Positions 6,634 to 14,237 of a DNA stretch of 27,746 nucleotides are shown here, piece by piece. Where the stretch lies: NCBI GenBank assembly GCA_036501535.1, contig DASYAE010000207.1:1-27746 (forward strand). Direction: 5' to 3'. Within the stretch, counting starts at the first letter, position 1. Every line of letters begins with the position of its first letter. The translations under genes and the position numbers were made by a program. This stretch comes from DASYAE01 sp036501535 (GTDB lineage Bacteria > Actinomycetota > Actinomycetes > Streptomycetales > Catenulisporaceae). The notes beneath the pieces were generated by a model. That model did no database searches. It was not told the origin of the DNA and was given only the letters and a program-made list of their open reading frames with translations.

Positions 6634-7905
6634 GTGGGACAGTATCCGTACCAGAGCCGCTACTCCGCGCCCTACGCATACGGGCGCGAGGGCGTGGACG
6701 CCGAACTGGCCCGTCTGCGCGACGACGCCGGCAAGGTCTCCGTGGCGCTGCTGGAGCTGACCGACCAGCCGAGCCAGAAGCTGCTGGACTCGGCGCCGCT
6801 GAGCGGGGTGACCGCGGAGCGCTGGCAGCGCGCCTCGGCCCGGATGGCCGCGCTGTGGGACAACTACACCGCCTTCCAGGACGTGCTCAACCGGGCCGCG
6901 GAGATCCGCGGGCGGCGCACCAAGCCGCACCCGGAGGAGCTCACGGCGATCATGGACCTGCTGCGCGGGCCCTCGATCACCCTGTCCGCCAAGGCGGTCG
7001 CGCTGTCCGAGCGGACCCTGCTCGGCCCGAGCACGGTGACCGAGACCGCGACGCTGCAGCAGACCCTGGACCGGATGAACGCCGACTACCAGGCCGCGGC
7101 CGACTTCATCGCCGCTGCGGACGCCGCCTGGACGCGCCTGTTCCAACAGGCCGACCCGGTGCAGGAGCGGCTCAAGGAGCTGATCGCCGCGGTCCGGTCG
7201 GTCGGCGACCGCTCGCTGGGCACCTCGGTCGCCCGGATCGGCGACGAGTACACCGCGCTGCGCCGCGAGGTGTTCGCCGACCCGATCGGCCTCGGTATGC
7301 AGGGCTCGAACTTCGCCCGCCGGCTGGCCCGGATCGGCGAGGACGTCGAGGCGCTGTTCGCCACCGCCTCCGGCGCGGTGGACCTGCGGGCCGACTTCGA
7401 GCGGCAGACCGCGCACCTGGACCGCGCCATCGACCGGATCGCCGAGGTCGAGGCGGCGCAGCGGCAGACCCAGGCCGATGCCCGGGAGAAGATCGCGGTG
7501 AGCGCGCTGCCCGAGCCCACGGACCTGACGCCGAACCTGCGCCGGCAGCTGGCCGGGCTGGCCGACCTGCGCGACCGCGGCCAGTGGACCGTGCTGGCCG
7601 AGGCCGCTACGCAGCTGGACACGCGCATCTCGAACTCGCTCGCCCTGGCCACTCGCACGCACGAGGCGGCAGCGGGACTGCTGGCGCGGCGCGAGGAGTT
7701 GCGCGGGCGGCTGGCGGCTTATCGGGTGCGCGCGGCAAGATCCGGTGCGGCTGAAGACCAGGCACTGGAGGCGTACTATCAGAGCGCGCGCGAGCTGCTG
7801 TGGTCGCAGCCCTGCGACCTGGCGGCGGCCACGAGGGCGCTGGCCGCATATCAGAAGGCCGTACTGGGTGTGGACGGCCGCGGCGGACGAGGGGGAGTGG
7901 TCTGA
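6634..7905 (+). CDS. All-helical cytoplasmic protein between GlnH and PknG
   Basis: I do not recognise a named family. The 423-residue product begins GTG one base after the glnH stop, without a clear ribosome site, so it is probably translated by coupling. After a Tyr-rich start (GQYPYQSRYSAPYAYGRE) it is almost wholly predicted helix, with long amphipathic runs rich in Ala, Leu, Glu and Arg (for example LRADFERQTAHLDRAIDRIA) suggestive of coiled coils. There is no signal peptide, membrane segment, cysteine cluster or catalytic motif. The C-terminus resembles a helical repeat and ends in a Gly/Arg-rich tail. Its stop overlaps the kinase start (TGATG). Sitting between a sensor with almost no cytoplasmic part and a soluble kinase, it is a candidate scaffold or relay; that role is inference. 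Confidence 0.85.
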   Translation: MGQYPYQSRYSAPYAYGREGVDAELARLRDDAGKVSVALLELTDQPSQKLLDSAPLSGVTAERWQRASARMAALWDNYTAFQDVLNRAAEIRGRRTKPHPEELTAIMDLLRGPSITLSAKAVALSERTLLGPSTVTETATLQQTLDRMNADYQAAADFIAAADAAWTRLFQQADPVQERLKELIAAVRSVGDRSLGTSVARIGDEYTALRREVFADPIGLGMQGSNFARRLARIGEDVEALFATASGAVDLRADFERQTAHLDRAIDRIAEVEAAQRQTQADAREKIAVSALPEPTDLTPNLRRQLAGLADLRDRGQWTVLAEAATQLDTRISNSLALATRTHEAAAGLLARREELRGRLAAYRVRAARSGAAEDQALEAYYQSARELLWSQPCDLAAATRALAAYQKAVLGVDGRGGRGGVV

Positions 7906-10445
7906 TGAGCACTGTGGTCAGGTGCGCGCGCCCGGGCTGCACCGGCACAATCGACTCAGGATACTGTGACACTTGCGGGCTCGCCCCGGCCAGCGCGCCC
8001 GCCGCGGCGGCGAGCGCCACGTCGCACGCGGCGCCGCGGGCCGGCTACGGCTCGCCGTCCCGGCAGCAGCAGCCGCTGGCCAAGCGCTGCTCCCGGCCCG
8101 GCTGCACCGGCATGATGCAGGACGGCTACTGCGACACCTGCGGCCTGGCCGAGCCGCGCGCGGCCGCCGCGCCGGCGCCGAGGCCCGCGGCGACCAGAGC
8201 GCCGGTCCCCTCATCGCGCCCGGCCCCGGCCCCGGCCCCGGCCCCGGCTCCGTCGGCCGGCGCCAACGGCTCGTACGACCCCGCCTCGTCCTCCGCGCGC
8301 ACCGGCACCGGGCGCAGCTCCACCGGCCGCACCAGCACCGGGCGCACCCGCGGCTCGGCCCTGTCCGCGCGCACCGGCGCCAGCGGGCGCACCACCGCCA
8401 CCACCGGCCGCGGCTCCCGGTCCACCGGCCGCGGCGGCCTCGGTCTCGGCCTGGTCGAGATCCCGCAGGTCGAGTACCGCGACCCGGCCGAGGCGATCCT
8501 GACCAACCCCGAGGTGCCCGAGCGCAAGCGGTACTGCTCGAAGTGCTCCGCCCCGGTGGGCCGGTCCCGGGACGGGCGCCCCGGCCGGATCAGCGGGTTC
8601 TGCGCCAAGTGCGGCGGCGGCTACGACTTCGCCCCGAAGCTGGTCGCCGGGGACCTGATCGCCGGCCAGTACGAGGTGCTCGGCTGCCTCGCGCACGGCG
8701 GCCTCGGCTGGATCTACCTGGCCCGGGACAACAACGTCTCGGGCCGCTGGGTCGCGCTCAAGGGCCTGCTGGACACCGGGGACGCCGACGCGCTGGCCGC
8801 CGCGGTGGCCGAGCGGCAGTTCCTGGCCGAGGTCGAGCACCCCAGCGTGGTGAAGATCTACAACTTCGTGAACCACCGGTCCGGCGACTACATCGTCATG
8901 GAGTACGTCGGCGGCAAGTCGCTCAAGCAGATCGCGCTGGAGTACAAGGAGCAGCACAGCAGCTCGCCGCTGCCGCTCGAGCAGGTGCTCGCCTACGCCA
9001 TCGAGATCCTGCCCGCCTTCGGCTACCTGCACTCGATCGGCCTGCTGTACTGCGACTTCAAGCCGGACAACATCATCCAGTCCGAGGAGCAGCTCAAGCT
9101 GATCGACCTCGGCGCGGTGCGGGCCTTCGACGACGACGACTCGGCGGTCTACGGCACCGTCGGCTACCAGGCCGCGGAGATCGCCGAGGACGGCCCGACC
9201 ATCGAGTCCGACCTGTTCACCGTCGGCCGGATGATGGCGGTGCTCTCCTTCGACTTCAAGGGGTACACCTCGAGCTTCGCCACCACCCTGCCGGAGCGCT
9301 CCTCCGTCCCGCTGCTGACCAAGTTCGAGTCCTTCGACCGCGCGCTGCGCCGGGCCACGCACGAGCGCCGGGAGCGCCGGTTCTCCTCCGCGGCCGAGAT
9401 GGGCGGGCAGCTGACCGGGGTGCTGCGCGAGGTGCTCGCGGTCGGCGACGGGCAGCCGCGCCCGGCGGTCTCCATGCTGCTCTCCGCCGAGCGCGCCGCG
9501 GTCGGCTCCGACCTGGCCGCGCCGAACCCGGCCCAGTTCGTCGCCGCGCTGCCGATCCCCGCGGTCGACCCCTCCGACCCGGCGGCCGGCCTGCTGGCCA
9601 CCGTCGGCGGCACGCCCCGGCAGGTCATCGCCACGCTCAAGGCGCTGCCGAGCCAGACCACCGAGGTCAAGTACCGCCGGGTGCGCGCCATGATCGAGGC
9701 CGGCGCCTACCTCGAGGCGCAGCAGGGCCTGGACGCGCTGAAGGCGGAGGACCCGTACGACTGGCGGGTGATCTACTACCGCGGCCTGTGCGCGCTGGCC
9801 ATGGGCGAGGCCCGGTCCGCCCGGCTCGAATTCGAGGACTGCTACTCCGAGCTGCCCGGCGAGCTGGCGCCGAAGCTGGCCCTGGCCGCCGCCGCGGAGC
9901 TGGCCGGCTGGCCGGACGAGGCGATGACCTACTACAAGCTGGTCTGGACCGTGGACCGCTCCTACGCCAGCGCCGCCTTCGGGCTGGCCCGGCTGCGGCT
10001 GGCCCGCGGCGACCACGCCGGCGCGGTCGAGGTGCTCGGGCAGGTGCCGGAGTCCTCGATCCACCGCACCGCGGCCGAGATCGCGGCCATCACCACCCGG
10101 CTGTCCTCGCCGGACTTTGCCAAGTGGGCCACCGCGCAGGAGCTGGTGCTGCTCGGCGACCGGGTACAGGCGCTGGGCCTGGACGGCGAGGCGCACGAGG
10201 CGCTGGTCTGCAAGGTGCTCACCGGCGCGCTGAACTGGGAGGGCGAGCATCCGGACGAGGTGCAGGGCCTCTTCCTGCAGGGCAGCGCGGTGCCGAAGGT
10301 GCTGTCCACCGGCCTGCGCGGCCGGGAACTGCGGCTCGCCCTCGAGCGTTCCTATCGTGCCAGGGCCCGGATGGCCCCGGACCGCAAGACCAGGGTCGTC
10401 CTGGTCGATCAGGCCAACTCCGTGCGACCGAGGACTCTGGTATGA
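7905..10445 (+). CDS. pknG: PknG-type Ser/Thr protein kinase with N-terminal double zinc ribbon and C-terminal TPRs
   Basis: Soluble kinase of 846 residues; mycobacterial PknG is about 750. Order: two Cys4 zinc ribbons (C7/C12/C21/C24 and C62/C67/C76/C79, both ending GYCDTCG); a Pro/Ala and Ser/Thr-Gly-Arg low-complexity segment (about 105-185); the PknG rubredoxin-like domain (C211/C214 and C233/C236); the kinase domain with G-loop AHGGLGW, VALK Lys286, catalytic Asp384 in YCDFKPDN and Asp401 in DLGAVR; then TPR-like helices from about 560. The residue before Asp384 is Cys, not Arg, so it is a non-RD kinase like PknG. The rubredoxin is expected to tie activity to redox state or metal. The extra zinc ribbons are absent from mycobacterial PknG. 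Start ATG overlaps the previous stop; GGGGGAG precedes it. Expected target: an FHA protein, perhaps the one encoded at 13132. Confidence 0.93.
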   Translation: MSTVVRCARPGCTGTIDSGYCDTCGLAPASAPAAAASATSHAAPRAGYGSPSRQQQPLAKRCSRPGCTGMMQDGYCDTCGLAEPRAAAAPAPRPAATRAPVPSSRPAPAPAPAPAPSAGANGSYDPASSSARTGTGRSSTGRTSTGRTRGSALSARTGASGRTTATTGRGSRSTGRGGLGLGLVEIPQVEYRDPAEAILTNPEVPERKRYCSKCSAPVGRSRDGRPGRISGFCAKCGGGYDFAPKLVAGDLIAGQYEVLGCLAHGGLGWIYLARDNNVSGRWVALKGLLDTGDADALAAAVAERQFLAEVEHPSVVKIYNFVNHRSGDYIVMEYVGGKSLKQIALEYKEQHSSSPLPLEQVLAYAIEILPAFGYLHSIGLLYCDFKPDNIIQSEEQLKLIDLGAVRAFDDDDSAVYGTVGYQAAEIAEDGPTIESDLFTVGRMMAVLSFDFKGYTSSFATTLPERSSVPLLTKFESFDRALRRATHERRERRFSSAAEMGGQLTGVLREVLAVGDGQPRPAVSMLLSAERAAVGSDLAAPNPAQFVAALPIPAVDPSDPAAGLLATVGGTPRQVIATLKALPSQTTEVKYRRVRAMIEAGAYLEAQQGLDALKAEDPYDWRVIYYRGLCALAMGEARSARLEFEDCYSELPGELAPKLALAAAAELAGWPDEAMTYYKLVWTVDRSYASAAFGLARLRLARGDHAGAVEVLGQVPESSIHRTAAEIAAITTRLSSPDFAKWATAQELVLLGDRVQALGLDGEAHEALVCKVLTGALNWEGEHPDEVQGLFLQGSAVPKVLSTGLRGRELRLALERSYRARARMAPDRKTRVVLVDQANSVRPRTLV
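8287..8440 (+). repeat. Ser/Thr-Gly-Arg low-complexity repeat inside pknG
   Basis: The coding sequence repeats short units reading TGR, STGR and RTG (for example GRSSTGRTSTGRT), and is preceded by a run of CCGGCC units encoding Ala-Pro pairs (about 8218-8250). The segment links the zinc ribbons to the rubredoxin domain. In mycobacterial PknG the equivalent disordered N-terminal region carries the autophosphorylated Thr that recruits GarA, so this Thr/Ser-dense linker is a candidate for the same job. Confidence 0.7.
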
Positions 10446-11710
10446 GTAGCGCTCAAGACCCGACCGGCGGCGGGCCCATGGGCAGCGGGTCGGTGAGCGG
10501 CGGGTCGTCGAACGCCGGGACGGGGACCGAGACCGTGCCGCCGGACGCGGCGGAGCCGGCCAACGCCGCCCAGGAGGCCGGCGGCGAGGCCGAGCCCGAG
10601 TCGAGCCTCGACGCCGAGAGCGTGGTGGCCACCACGGCGTCGGAGCAGTCCGAGCCGCGGCCGACCTGCCGGGCCTGCGGCGCCGAGGTGATGCCGGAGG
10701 ACGGCTACTGCGAGAACTGCGGCGCCGACCTGATGGTGCGCCGGGCCGAGCCGCCGGACCCGGCGCTGCCGCCGTGCGCCGGCTGCGGCGGCACCGGCTA
10801 CTCGGACGGGTACTGCGACAACTGCGGCAAGCGCGCCCCGTCCAACCGGGACCGGATCGAGCGGGACCTCGGCCGGGTCGCCGGGGTGACCGACCGCGGC
10901 CTGCGCCACCCGCGCAACGAGGACGCGATGGCCTTCGCCGTGCTCGACCAGCAGTCCGGCCGGCCGGCCACCGTCATCGTGGTCTGCGACGGGGTGTCCA
11001 CCTCCACCGACCCGCACCTGGCCTCCCAGGCCGGCGCGGACACGGCGCTGGAGCACCTGGTCGCCGCGCTGCGCCGGGGCGAGAAAGCCGCCGCGGCGGC
11101 GTCCGGGGCGATCGAGGCGGCCCAGCGCGCCGTGGTCGAGCTGGCGGCGGCCTACACGGACAGCGAGACCGCGCCGTCCACCACGATGGCGCTGGCCGTG
11201 GTCGAGCCCGGCCGGGTGACCGCCGGCTGGGTCGGCGACAGCCGGGTCTACTGGCTCGCCGAGGACCCCGCCGGATCGCTGCGGCTGACCGAGGACGACA
11301 CCTGGGCCGGCCTGCTGATCGCGCAGAACGCGGTGGCCGAGGCCGAGGCGTACAAGGCCCCGAACGCACACGCCATCATGCGCTGGCTCGGCCCGGACGC
11401 CCCCACGGACCCGCCGCACGTGCGCGAGTACGAGCCGACCGGCCCCGGCCTGGTCCTGGTGTGCAGCGACGGCCTGTGGAACTACCACTGGGACGCGCAG
11501 GAGCTGGGTGCGGCGACCGCCGGCGGCTGGGGCGGGCTCGCCGCGGCGGCGGCCTCGCTGGTCGCCTCCGCGCTCGAGGCCGGGGGCCACGACAACATCA
11601 CCGCGGTCCTGGCCGGGTATCCGCCGCGCGACCCGGAGGCGGACCCGGGCGCCACCACCGCGGCCGCGGCGACGCCCGCGGCGGCGGGCGCCGGGGAGAG
11701 CGGGTCGTGA
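10442..11710 (+). CDS. PP2C-family Ser/Thr phosphatase with N-terminal double zinc ribbon
   Basis: Cytoplasmic PPM/PP2C phosphatase of 422 residues, whose likely role is to reverse PknG phosphorylation. After an acidic disordered start come two Cys4 ribbons (C76/C79/C90/C93 and C112/C115/C125/C128, with GYCENCG and GYCDNCG). The phosphatase domain follows with metal ligands Asp161 (NEDA), Asp183-Gly184 (CDGVSTS), Asp343 (SDGLW) and Asp384 (GHDN), plus PSTT and VGDSR. The canonical DGMGG is DGVST here, which may alter the flap but keeps the metal-binding Asp-Gly. No membrane segment is present, unlike PstP. ATGA overlap with the pknG stop shows tight coupling of kinase and phosphatase synthesis. 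The C-terminus is a short Ala/Thr-rich tail. Confidence 0.92.
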   Translation: MSSAQDPTGGGPMGSGSVSGGSSNAGTGTETVPPDAAEPANAAQEAGGEAEPESSLDAESVVATTASEQSEPRPTCRACGAEVMPEDGYCENCGADLMVRRAEPPDPALPPCAGCGGTGYSDGYCDNCGKRAPSNRDRIERDLGRVAGVTDRGLRHPRNEDAMAFAVLDQQSGRPATVIVVCDGVSTSTDPHLASQAGADTALEHLVAALRRGEKAAAAASGAIEAAQRAVVELAAAYTDSETAPSTTMALAVVEPGRVTAGWVGDSRVYWLAEDPAGSLRLTEDDTWAGLLIAQNAVAEAEAYKAPNAHAIMRWLGPDAPTDPPHVREYEPTGPGLVLVCSDGLWNYHWDAQELGAATAGGWGGLAAAAASLVASALEAGGHDNITAVLAGYPPRDPEADPGATTAAAATPAAAGAGESGS

Positions 11711-11712
11711 TC

Positions 11713-11735
11713 GGCCGGCCCGGGAGCCCGGCCGG
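11713..11735 (+). other. G+C-rich intercistronic stem after the phosphatase gene
   Basis: An imperfect inverted repeat (CCGGCC, C bulge, GGG against CCCGGCCGG) begins a few bases after the phosphatase stop codon. It lacks a U-tract. It could slow or partly end transcription or protect the upstream message from decay, separating expression of the sensor-kinase-phosphatase part from the vWA-FHA part. Confidence 0.35.
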
Positions 11736-11744
11736 CGCCGCGTC

Positions 11745-11789
11745 GACACAGGCCACGACGACACAGGCCACGACGATACAGGGTACGAA
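11745..11789 (+). repeat. 15-base tandem repeat in the phosphatase-vWA gap
   Basis: GACACAGGCCACGAC is present twice in perfect tandem (11745-11774), followed by a third, diverged copy beginning GATACAGGGTACGA (11775-11789). It lies between the stem at 11713-11735 and the vWA ribosome site. The period is not a multiple of the helical turn. It may be a regulator site or a slippage product. Confidence 0.75.
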
Positions 11790-11813
11790 GATGGATGCAG
11801 AGGGGAGCCGGTC

Positions 11814-13118
11814 GTGGCCGCGCAGCCGCAGTTCAGTTTGAGCGTCTACCAGAACGAGTACCTGTCCGAGGGCGCGGGCGAGGTCAACGCGATCGTCACG
11901 GTCACCTCCTCCGGCACGCCGACCGGGGCCTCCTCGGCCCGCGCGGCCCAGGTGATCATGGTGGACTGCTCCGGCTCCATGGACTACCCGCCGACCAAGA
12001 TGGCCGCCGCCCGGCAGGCGACGAAGGCGGCGATCGACGCCATCCGCGAGGGCGTGCCCTTCGCTGTGGTGGCCGGCACGCACATCGCCCGGATGGTGTT
12101 CCCGGGCACCGAGTACCTGGTCCCGGCGGACTACTCCAGCCGGGCCGCGGCCAAGGCGGCGGTGGACCGGCTGACCGCCGGCGGCGGCACCGCGATCGGC
12201 CAGTGGCTCTCGCTGGCCGACCGGCTGTTCATCGGGCACGAGAACGCGATCCGGCACGCGATCCTGCTGACCGACGGCAAGGACGAGCACGAGTCGCCGG
12301 ACGACCTCGGCTCCGCGCTGATGCGCTGCGAGGGCCGGTTCACCTGCGACTGCCGCGGGATCGGCACCGACTGGGTGGTGGCCGAGCTGCGCCGGATCTC
12401 GGCCGGCCTGCTCGGCACCGTGGACATCGTGGCCGACCCGGGCCGCCTGGCCGGCGACTTCCAGCGGATGGTCGAGGGCGCGATGGGCAAGGCGATCGCG
12501 GACGTGCGGCTGCGGGTGTGGTCGCCGCAGGGCGCCACGGTCAAGTTCGTCAAGCAGGTCGCCCCGACCATCCTGGACCTGTCCGGCCGGCGGGTGCCGT
12601 CCGGGCCGCTGGCCGCGGACTACCCGACCGGCGCGTGGGGCGCCGAGTCGCGCGACTTCCACGTCTGCATCGCGGTGCGCCCCGGCTCGGTCGGCGACGA
12701 GATGCTGGCCGCACGCGCCTCGCTGGTCGCCATCGACGGCTCCGGCCAGTCCGAGACCCTGGGCCAGGGCCTGGTGCGCGCGGTGTGGACCGACGACGCG
12801 GCGCTGTCCACCAAGATCAACCGGCAGGTGGCGCACTACACCGGGCAGGCCGAGTTGGCCGACGCGATCCAGGCCGGGCTCGAGGCGCGCAAGAACGGCG
12901 ACCTCGACACGGCCACCGCGAAGCTGGGCCGGGCGGTGCAGCTGGCCACCCAGTCCGGCAACGACGACACCGCGGTCCTGCTGTCCAAGGTGGTCGACAT
13001 CGACGACCCGGCGACCGGCACGGTCCGGCTCAAGCAGCGGGTCGCGGACGAGGACGAGATGGCCCTGGACACCCGGTCGGCCAAGACCGCGCGGGTCGGC
13101 AAGAACAGCGGGAACTAG
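11814..13118 (+). CDS. von Willebrand factor A domain protein
   Basis: Soluble protein of 434 residues. GTG 11814 is chosen because GAGGGGAG lies just upstream and the vWA fold begins soon after; the open frame extends further up but overlaps the phosphatase gene. The vWA domain has an intact MIDAS: DCSGSM (Asp51, Ser53, Ser55), the TAIG threonine and LTDGKDE (Asp154), so it should bind Mg2+ and a partner protein. A beta-rich middle region follows, then a helical TPR-like segment (HYTGQAELADAIQAGLEA, then NGDLDTATAKLGRAVQLA), and a charged tail with several Thr/Ser (EMALDTRSAKTARV). No signal peptide or membrane segment is present. It lies between the phosphatase and the FHA gene, 13 bases before the latter. 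The tail threonines are plausible PknG sites read by the FHA protein; this is inference. Confidence 0.88.
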   Translation: MAAQPQFSLSVYQNEYLSEGAGEVNAIVTVTSSGTPTGASSARAAQVIMVDCSGSMDYPPTKMAAARQATKAAIDAIREGVPFAVVAGTHIARMVFPGTEYLVPADYSSRAAAKAAVDRLTAGGGTAIGQWLSLADRLFIGHENAIRHAILLTDGKDEHESPDDLGSALMRCEGRFTCDCRGIGTDWVVAELRRISAGLLGTVDIVADPGRLAGDFQRMVEGAMGKAIADVRLRVWSPQGATVKFVKQVAPTILDLSGRRVPSGPLAADYPTGAWGAESRDFHVCIAVRPGSVGDEMLAARASLVAIDGSGQSETLGQGLVRAVWTDDAALSTKINRQVAHYTGQAELADAIQAGLEARKNGDLDTATAKLGRAVQLATQSGNDDTAVLLSKVVDIDDPATGTVRLKQRVADEDEMALDTRSAKTARVGKNSGN

Positions 13119-13131
13119 GGGGAGGCCTCCG

Positions 13132-14160
13132 ATGCCACTGTGCCCGTCCGGACACCAGTCGCACACCAGCGACTACTGCGACACCTGCGGCGCGGTCATG
13201 GGCGGCGCGCCGATAACGCACGCCTCGCCGCTCGCCGGGAGCTCGATTCCGGAGAGCGCGCTGGCCTCGACGATGCTGTCCGGGACCGGGTCGGCCAGCG
13301 GCCGGACCGGCGAGGTCTGCCCGCAGTGCGGCGCGGACCGGGACGGGCGGTTCTGCGAGGAGTGCGGCCACGACTACGAGCTGGCCGCGCTGATGCCCCC
13401 GGCGGCCGCCGAGCCGGAGCCGGCGCCGCCGAGCATGAACGGCGTCGCGGCCGAGCAGGCGACCATCCTGCTGCCGGAGCAGCCGGCCGAGCCGGAGCCG
13501 GTGCTGCCCGCCCTCCCGGTCACGATGCCGCCGCTGTCCGCCGAGCTGCGGCCGCCGGACGTCGAGCCGGATTCGGGCGCCGGCGTGCAGGCCGGGTCGC
13601 CCGCGGGGAGTCCGACCGCGACGTATCTGCCGCCGGACTTCACAGTCGAGCAGGAGGCGGTGCCCGGGTCGGGCGCCGTGCCGGGGACCGGCGCGCTGGA
13701 GCCTGAAACAGGGTCCGCATCCGGCGGCGAGGAAGCCGCCGCGCCCCCGCCGGGCGTGCCGCTGACCGTGCTGGCCAGCGCCGATCTGGAGTACTACACG
13801 GCGCAGGTGCGGCGCGGCGACATCCTCGAGAGCGACTATCCGTTCCCGAAGTACCCGCAGGAGCTGCGCTTCAGCCTGGACGGCGACAAGGCCCGGATCG
13901 GCCGCTCCTCGGCCAGCCGCGGGATCGCGGTGGAGGTCGACCTGGCCTCGCCGCCGGTCGACCCGGCGGTCTCGCACCTGCACGCCCAGTTCCTGCGGCT
14001 GGCCGACGGCTCCTGGGCGGTGGTGGACCTGAACTCGGCCAACGGCACCCGGATCAACGGCGCCGCGGACCCGATCCCGGCGGAGACCGAGGTGCCGGTC
14101 GCCGCCGGGGACCGGATCCACCTCGGCGTCTGGACCACGCTGACCATCACCGAGCCCTGA
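13132..14160 (+). CDS. FHA-domain protein with N-terminal double zinc ribbon
   Basis: Cytoplasmic protein of 342 residues. The N-terminus has two zinc knuckle pairs: C4, H8, C16, C19 (CPSGH then DYCDTCG) and C63, C66, C75, C78 (CPQCG then RFCEECG), matching the pattern in the kinase and phosphatase. A long Pro/Glu-rich linker (about 90-215) follows. The C-terminal FHA domain carries the phosphothreonine-binding residues in IGRSS (Arg258), VSHLH and NSANGTRING. It is thus a reader of Thr phosphorylation, comparable to GarA, although GarA is smaller and lacks zinc ribbons. GGGGGAGG lies six bases before the ATG and starts at the vWA stop. It is the last gene of the locus; an inverted-repeat terminator follows. 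Confidence 0.92.
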   Translation: MPLCPSGHQSHTSDYCDTCGAVMGGAPITHASPLAGSSIPESALASTMLSGTGSASGRTGEVCPQCGADRDGRFCEECGHDYELAALMPPAAAEPEPAPPSMNGVAAEQATILLPEQPAEPEPVLPALPVTMPPLSAELRPPDVEPDSGAGVQAGSPAGSPTATYLPPDFTVEQEAVPGSGAVPGTGALEPETGSASGGEEAAAPPPGVPLTVLASADLEYYTAQVRRGDILESDYPFPKYPQELRFSLDGDKARIGRSSASRGIAVEVDLASPPVDPAVSHLHAQFLRLADGSWAVVDLNSANGTRINGAADPIPAETEVPVAAGDRIHLGVWTTLTITEP

Positions 14161-14167
14161 AGCGGCT

Positions 14168-14212
14168 GTGCCCCGGCCCGACGCCGCCGGAGCGCGGGTC
14201 GGACCAGGGCAC
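14168..14212. terminator. Inverted-repeat terminator between convergent genes
   Basis: Arms GTGCCCCGGCCCGAC (14168-14182) and GTCGGACCAGGGCAC (14198-14212) pair at 13 of 15 positions around a 15-base loop. It lies between the end of the FHA gene and the end of the chitinase gene, which face each other, so it probably serves both directions. There is no U-tract, as is common in high-G+C actinobacteria. Confidence 0.7.
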
Positions 14213-14237
14213 TGCGCTGTGTTGATTCGGCAGAGGC

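Noticed and set aside
8218..8250. CCGGCC run as a regulatory or CRISPR-like repeat
   Set aside because: It is in frame and encodes an Ala-Pro linker inside pknG; there are no spacers.
8211..10250. Long minus-strand frame opposite pknG
   Set aside because: The plus strand encodes an unmistakable kinase; the antisense translation is compositionally biased with no motif.
11508..11813. Upstream extension of the vWA open frame over the end of the phosphatase gene
   Set aside because: Arg/Pro-rich translation overlapping a real gene; a strong ribosome site and the onset of the vWA fold place the start at 11814.
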